Source: Acinetobacter brisouii CIP 110357 (lineage in GTDB: Bacteria; Pseudomonadota; Gammaproteobacteria; Pseudomonadales; Moraxellaceae). Taken from it: 64,000 nt of DNA. The position numbers and the translations under genes were made by a program. Positions 59,550 through 64,000 of the stretch are shown here, piece after piece (the stretch's first letter is position 1; every line of letters begins with the position of its first letter). Under the pieces are notes generated by a model that saw only the letters and a program-made list of their open reading frames with translations, searched no databases and was not told where the DNA came from. The stretch lies in contig NZ_KI530763.1 in NCBI RefSeq assembly GCF_000488275.1, positions 186,001 through 250,000 on the forward strand, written 5' to 3'.

Positions 59550-61040
59550 ATGTCGTTTGCTAAAATTTATACACGGGGAGTATTGGGACTCCATGCTCCC
59601 CTTATTGAAGTTGAAGTCCATGTCAGTCAAGGATTACCTTCTTTAACAATTGTTGGCTTAGCTGAAGCTGCGGTACGCGAAAGTAAAGATCGAGTCCGTT
59701 CAGCAATCATTAATAGTGGTTTTCAGTTCCCGACCAAACGCCTCACGATCAATTTAGCCCCTGCAGACTTACCCAAAGATGGTTCACGGCTTGATTTGCC
59801 AATTGCCTTGGGAATTTTAATTGCTTCTGGGCAAATTCCTGACCAGAAAATTACAGACTACGAATTGATCGGTGAACTGGCTCTGGATGGGCAATTACGC
59901 GCTGTTTCGAGTACGCTAAGTATTGCGTTGGCTTGTCAGAAAGCCCAGCATAAACTGTTATTGCCAACAGACAATGCCAATGAAGCTGCCCAGTTACAAC
60001 AGCTTGACGTCTATGCAGCCAGTTCACTTCAGCAAGTTTGCCAACATTTTTTAGAACAGCAACCGATTCAGGTCACGCTCCCCTTGCAAAACCTTGCCAC
60101 CTCACCGCAGTTACTGGATCTGGCAGATATTAAAGGTCAGCTTCGACCGCGTCGTGCCTTAGAAATTGCGGCGGCTGGCGGACATTCTATTTTATTTCGT
60201 GGCCCGCCTGGCACAGGTAAAACCTTACTGGCATCACGGCTCCCTGGTATTCTTCCCGCACTCGATCAAGAAGATAGTCTCACCGTTGCCAGTATTTATT
60301 CGGTTGCCAATCAATCTTATCAATTTGGACAGCGCCCCTTTCGTGCACCACATCATACCGCGTCAGCAATTGCGCTGGTTGGAGGAGGCTCACAGCCAAA
60401 ACCAGGTGAAATTACGCTTGCCCATTTAGGGGTGTTATTTTTAGATGAACTTCCCGAATTTGATCGTAAGGTTTTAGAAGTTCTGCGCCAACCTTTAGAA
60501 AATCAGGAAATTGTGATTTCGCGAGCAGCTCGGCAGATGACGTTCCCAGCACAGTTTCAACTGGTTGCAGCCATGAATCCCTGCCCTTGTGGTTATGCTT
60601 TTAATCAGGACAGCCGTTGCCAATGTTCTGCTGAAGCGATTAAACGCTATCAGAACCGAATTTCAGGGCCATTGCTGGATCGTATTGATTTACATATTGA
60701 TGTGCCGCCACTCTCGGCACAAGACCTGCAAACCCAGCTCCCAAGTGAAACTTCTACAACAGTTCGTGCTCGGGTCTTGGCAGCTTATCAATTTCAGCTC
60801 TCCCGCCAAGGGTTTAGTAATCAGCAGTTATCCCCTCAGCAACTTGAACAATATGCTGTGCTGTCTAGCGACTCTCAAAAAATGCTGGCGCTTGCACAAC
60901 AACGTCTCAACCTTTCTGCCCGAGCCTATCATCGGGTACTGCGAGTAGCACGCAGTATTGCTGATCTGGCACAAAGTGAGTCTATTTCCACAGCTCATCT
61001 TTCTGAAGCACTGTCCTATCGCAGCCCATTTCAAGGCTAA
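59550..61040 (+). CDS. comM: ComM (YifB) AAA+ helicase
   Basis: ComM drives branch migration when transforming DNA is integrated. The 496-residue protein has an N-terminal ChlI-like domain (GLAEAAVRESKDRVRSAI, LAPADLPKDGSRLDLPIALG), a Walker A GPPGTGKTLLASRLPG at residue 218, FLDELPEFDRKVLEVLRQPL and CPCGY. The C-terminal Mg-chelatase part follows. The frame is unbroken, so no AbaR-type island has entered it. Confidence 0.95.
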   Translation: MSFAKIYTRGVLGLHAPLIEVEVHVSQGLPSLTIVGLAEAAVRESKDRVRSAIINSGFQFPTKRLTINLAPADLPKDGSRLDLPIALGILIASGQIPDQKITDYELIGELALDGQLRAVSSTLSIALACQKAQHKLLLPTDNANEAAQLQQLDVYAASSLQQVCQHFLEQQPIQVTLPLQNLATSPQLLDLADIKGQLRPRRALEIAAAGGHSILFRGPPGTGKTLLASRLPGILPALDQEDSLTVASIYSVANQSYQFGQRPFRAPHHTASAIALVGGGSQPKPGEITLAHLGVLFLDELPEFDRKVLEVLRQPLENQEIVISRAARQMTFPAQFQLVAAMNPCPCGYAFNQDSRCQCSAEAIKRYQNRISGPLLDRIDLHIDVPPLSAQDLQTQLPSETSTTVRARVLAAYQFQLSRQGFSNQQLSPQQLEQYAVLSSDSQKMLALAQQRLNLSARAYHRVLRVARSIADLAQSESISTAHLSEALSYRSPFQG

Positions 61041-61053
61041 TGTTGCGACATAA

Positions 61054-61084
61054 AAAAACCGCATGTTTTACATGCGGTTTTTTG
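61054..61084. terminator. Terminator between comM and the TorF-like porin gene
   Basis: AAAAAACCGCATGT pairs with ACATGCGGTTTTTT (14 bp, loop TTT); works in both directions. Confidence 0.93.
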
Positions 61085-61100
61085 GGTAGATCAGCTATTT

Positions 61101-61880
61101 TTAGAAGGTTTTAGTCAAAGTAAAGACCGCACCTGTACCAGTTTCGCGTTTGACGGCATTTGGCAAACCACTGGTATTGTAATTATTACCAATCGCATCC
61201 AGCTCGGCAGTTAAACCAGATACTGATTTAAAGCTATAGGTGACACCCGCTTTCCAGTCTGTAAAGTTGTCATGTTTTTTGTCACCATAACCAAAGATGT
61301 CTTTATCCGCTTTGGTATAGCCAGCACCCAAGACACCACCAAAACCTTTGGCGATTGGGAATGAGTAGCTCGCGTTGACATTCCAAGAATTACTGCCTGT
61401 ATAGCCACCCCAGTCATTGGTGTAGTTCACATTGGTAAATAGACTGTCGCCATTGGTGATTAAGCTTGCAAATGTTAACTTGGCGTAAAATTCTGTCCAG
61501 TCCCAATCTTTGCTATGGCTTGGATAGTTATATTCCACAACCCCAACATCGAGCGTTGGCTTAATTTTGCTGGATAATGGCAAAGTGGTTGTAAAACCAA
61601 TCGATGGGTCGAGCTCTAAATGTGGAACATTCTCACCATCAAAGTCAACATTTGAAGCAAAAGTAGAAAAATACAAACCGCTAGAATGTGCCAAAGTAAA
61701 TGATCCCTGAATCGCAGGGTCATTTATAGTTTGACTGATACCACGGAAACGATAGTCTGAAGTCAATGCCACATTGCCACTAAATGTTAATCCATATTGT
61801 GCCAATGTATTGTTTTCTGCAGCCATTGCTCCTGTTGACAATGCCGATGCAAATAATGCTGTTGTGAGTAGTTTCTTCAT
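61101..61880 (-). CDS. TorF-family putative porin
   Basis: 259 residues with a signal peptide (MKKLLTTALFASALSTGAMA, cleaved before AENN). The mature part is beta-rich, begins LTFSGNVALTSDYRFRGISQ, the Gcw_chp/TorF signature, and ends in phenylalanine (AVFTLTKTF) as outer-membrane barrels do. The substrate is unknown. The ATG at 61880 was chosen; a TTG at 61898 is only an alternative. It is convergent with comM and divergent from the OprD-type gene. Confidence 0.88.
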   Translation of the reverse strand: MKKLLTTALFASALSTGAMAAENNTLAQYGLTFSGNVALTSDYRFRGISQTINDPAIQGSFTLAHSSGLYFSTFASNVDFDGENVPHLELDPSIGFTTTLPLSSKIKPTLDVGVVEYNYPSHSKDWDWTEFYAKLTFASLITNGDSLFTNVNYTNDWGGYTGSNSWNVNASYSFPIAKGFGGVLGAGYTKADKDIFGYGDKKHDNFTDWKAGVTYSFKSVSGLTAELDAIGNNYNTSGLPNAVKRETGTGAVFTLTKTF

Positions 61881-62378
61881 TTTGTGATTTCTCCCCAAAC
61901 CGTGAATTCGATTTTTTGGTTATTTCTTGCAACCCACCTAGTATTAGCAAGACTTATGCCAACTTTCCTTGCCAGCAAATGATTATTCGGCTCATCATTT
62001 TTATAAAATTGATCACTTTTAGTTCATTTTAGTGATTTATTTGTATAAAAAAAGTGCATATGCTTCAGCAAGGATTTGTTGAAGCCAAGCAAACTAAAAT
62101 ACATATAACATAGTATGTTTTATTTAGGAAATTATTATGAATGTTGCCAAAAAATGAAAATAAATCTCATTTATATCCAAAAAAAGTATAAATGATCTAT
62201 TTCATCATCAGGTTTTAAATTTAAAAATATAGATATATTAAAACCATATGAAACTTTAGTGAAAAAATCATGAAATAATATTGATAGTTGCAATCTTTTT
62301 ATTATAGATTAAACCACACTTTGTAACTTTCTGTATCAAACAGCGTTACGGGTTTTATTTTACTTTTAGGGGCAACCA
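61881..62378. other. 498-bp regulatory gap between two porin genes
   Basis: No gene is supported. It is very AT-rich, with a 10-bp hairpin (62062-62085), a 13-bp palindrome (62107-62119) and the OprD-type promoter near its right end. It must carry the control regions of both divergent porin genes. Confidence 0.6.
62281..62308 (+). promoter_or_regulatory. Promoter of the OprD-family gene
   Basis: TTGATA (62281-62286) and TATAGA (62303-62308) with a 16-base spacer. A leader of about 65 bases follows, ending with AGGGG ahead of the ATG. Confidence 0.6.
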
Positions 62379-63665
62379 ATGCTAAAAGCACAGAAGCTAA
62401 CCTTAGCAGTTTTAATTCAGGCTACTTTACTCTCTCCCGCGTTTGCAAGTGAACAAAGCGAATCTAAAGGCTTTGTTGAAGATGCAAGCGCATCAGTTTT
62501 ATTACGTACAGGTTTTATTGACCGTGATAAAAAAAATGTTGCACCAGGTGTAGACACTCGCTCTACCGTTCAATCTGTTATGTTGAATGCTGAATCTGGT
62601 TTCACTCAAGGGACTGTCGGCGTTGCCGTCGGTGTCATTGGTGATTTCTCATTTAAACTCGGTGACAATAAGCACTCTGGCAACCAAATGATTCCTTGGA
62701 AAAATGACAATCGTAATGATCCATATGATCAATGGACTCGTGGCGGTGGTTATGTCAAAGTGCGCGCTTCAAATACAACTTTAACTTATGGTACACAAGT
62801 TCTTGATATTCCAGTTCTAGCGAGCAACACAGCACGTATGGTACCTGAATATTTCACAGGGACTTTACTTACTAGCCATGAAATTAAAAATTTAGAAGTG
62901 ATCGCTGGTGAATTTACCAAAGATCAAATGTCTGACCAGATTGCTACAGACCAAAATCATTTAAAACGTGCTTATGTTTGGGGCACAAAATATAAATTTA
63001 ATGACAAATTCAATGCGTCTTATTACGGTTTAGACAGCAAAGATGCGCTTACACGCCATTATGCTGATTTGAACTTTAAACAACCACTAAGTGATAAAAG
63101 TTCATTAACATATGACTTGAGTGGTTATCACACTGAGTGGGATAAAGGTGCAAGTGCATCTTCTTCTAAATTGACCGCTGATTCTTCTGATCGTTCAAAT
63201 AACATTTGGGCTTTCTCTACAACTTATAACCATGGCCCTCATAGTGTAATGCTTGCTTACCAACAAAGCACAGGTAACACAGGTTATGCTTATAACGAAA
63301 ATGCGGATGGTTTCCAAAGTATTTACCTGCCAAACTCTTACCTTTCAGACTTTAACGGTCGTGGTGAAAAATCTGCACAAGTTCAATACAGTGTTGATTT
63401 AGGTGCTTTCGGTGTTCCTGGCTTATCATTTACAACTGCGTATGTCTATGGTTGGGATATCAACACCAAAACAACGCAAAATGCGAAAGAAAGCGAATTC
63501 TTCAACCAGCTTAAATACACTGTTCAATCTGGCTTTGCAAAAGGCGTAAACGTGCGTCTACGTGAATCTATTTATCGTAATAGCCAAGCTTATGCAAACG
63601 ACTACTACATGCCTGATACCAACGAAACACGTATCTTCCTAGATATCCCTATCAAATTCTTTTAA
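62379..63665 (+). CDS. oprD: OprD-family outer-membrane porin
   Basis: 428-residue channel of the OprD/Occ family, which takes up basic amino acids and other small carboxylates. It has a signal peptide (to about 23, SPAFA-S), then GFVEDASASVLLRTGFIDRD, a family-typical start. WTRGGGYVKVRASNTTLTYG and LPNSYLSDFNGRGEKSAQVQ follow, and the end is aromatic (FLDIPIKFF). Location next to ppa matches the A. baumannii OprD-like porin (OccAB1) as I recall it. Carbapenem uptake has been discussed for these porins but is disputed. Confidence 0.9.
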   Translation: MLKAQKLTLAVLIQATLLSPAFASEQSESKGFVEDASASVLLRTGFIDRDKKNVAPGVDTRSTVQSVMLNAESGFTQGTVGVAVGVIGDFSFKLGDNKHSGNQMIPWKNDNRNDPYDQWTRGGGYVKVRASNTTLTYGTQVLDIPVLASNTARMVPEYFTGTLLTSHEIKNLEVIAGEFTKDQMSDQIATDQNHLKRAYVWGTKYKFNDKFNASYYGLDSKDALTRHYADLNFKQPLSDKSSLTYDLSGYHTEWDKGASASSSKLTADSSDRSNNIWAFSTTYNHGPHSVMLAYQQSTGNTGYAYNENADGFQSIYLPNSYLSDFNGRGEKSAQVQYSVDLGAFGVPGLSFTTAYVYGWDINTKTTQNAKESEFFNQLKYTVQSGFAKGVNVRLRESIYRNSQAYANDYYMPDTNETRIFLDIPIKFF

Positions 63666-63687
63666 TCATGACTGATTAATACGAATG

Positions 63688-63721
63688 AAAAAAACCTACA
63701 CTGTAAAGTGTAGGTTTTTTT
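63688..63721. terminator. Terminator between the OprD-type gene and ppa
   Basis: AAAAAACCTACAC pairs with GTGTAGGTTTTTT (loop TGTAAA); usable from both sides. Confidence 0.92.
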
Positions 63722-63762
63722 ATATAAATACATTCTGCTCACAAGCATGAGCAAAAAATGAC

Positions 63763-64000
63763 TTATTTTTTAGCAGCTTCAATTGCTTTAACAACTTCAG
63801 CTTTTGCAACATCAGCACCTTCCCAACCAGAGATTTTAACCCATTTGCCAGGTTCTAAATCTTTGTAGTGTGCGAAGAAATGTTCGATTTGGCTGATCAA
63901 TAATTTTGGCAAATCTGTGTATTCCTGTACATCTTTGTACAATGGAGTCAATTTGTCATGCGGTACAGCAACCAATTTCGCATCGATACCACCGTCATCT
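63763..64000 (-). CDS. ppa: Inorganic pyrophosphatase (partial, N-terminus off the right edge)
   Basis: Family I soluble pyrophosphatase. About 79 C-terminal residues are visible: [20 protein letters not shown], then [40 protein letters not shown] and the stop. The conserved KLVAVP, HFF.YK and KW..GW pattern is clear. The frame is open at the edge, so the gene is cut only by the window. Confidence 0.95.
   Translation of the reverse strand, partial: DDGGIDAKLVAVPHDKLTPLYKDVQEYTDLPKLLISQIEHFFAHYKDLEPGKWVKISGWEGADVAKAEVVKAIEAAKK

Overview
The window is a gene-dense stretch of core chromosome from a gamma-proteobacterium of the genus Acinetobacter (Moraxellaceae). The evidence is moderately AT-rich coding DNA, the order tRNA-Thr/Tyr/Gly/Thr-tuf-tRNA-Trp-secE-nusG-rplK-rplA, an H-NS of the Acinetobacter type, murD-ftsW detached from a dcw cluster, an adenine methyltransferase gene inside the riboflavin operon, comM next to glnK-amtB, and an OprD-type porin next to ppa. 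I cannot name the species. No phage, insertion sequence, integron or CRISPR array is visible.

Layout. 1-4.2 kb (minus strand): translation and secretion operon with four tRNAs, tuf, tRNA-Trp, secE, nusG, rplK and rplA (cut by the left edge). 4.2-7.9 kb: trpE, gph, an FHA-domain membrane protein and a RidA protein. 8.0-13.8 kb: a three-gene heavy-metal-type RND efflux operon (adaptor, pump, outer-membrane lipoprotein). 13.8-14.6 kb: an AT-rich gap with helically phased A-tracts, then hns. 14.8-20.5 kb: hemC-hemD-hemX-hemY, then algR and algZ, with argH-yggX divergent from algZ. 22.4-22.5 kb: a probable small RNA, then phoU with a Pho box. 23.6-31 kb (plus strand): an unknown lipoprotein, an EamA transporter, a TPP riboswitch with thiC, nudF, cpdA, dksA and gluQRS. 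31-36 kb (minus): ftsW, murD and feoA-feoB plus a small Cys-rich membrane protein behind a Fur-box-like site. 36-41 kb: xerD-dsbC-hom-thrC, then pbpG on the minus strand. 42-46 kb: gacA, pilS and pilR. 46-51 kb (minus): ctp, gpmI, lptG and lptF. 51-53.5 kb: pepA, holC and a coiled-coil protein of unknown function. 53.5-59 kb (minus): ribE, a DNA methyltransferase, ribD, nrdR, amtB and glnK. 59-64 kb: ubiK, comM, a TorF-like porin (minus), an OprD-family porin and ppa (cut by the right edge).

How the genes work together. Most units are housekeeping: protein synthesis, heme, riboflavin, thiamine, threonine, tryptophan and arginine synthesis, peptidoglycan and LPS assembly, and iron, phosphate and ammonium handling. 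A second theme is signalling: AlgZ/AlgR, PilS/PilR and GacA, three sets of regulators known in relatives to control type IV pili, twitching and virulence, lie within about 27 kb, alongside CpdA (cAMP), DksA (stringent response) and H-NS. The features most worth following up are the sRNA candidate at 22.4 kb, the orphan methyltransferase in the riboflavin operon, the RND operon with its curved upstream DNA, the altered GAFTGA loop of PilR, and two genes with no recognisable function (23615-24709 and 52909-53529).
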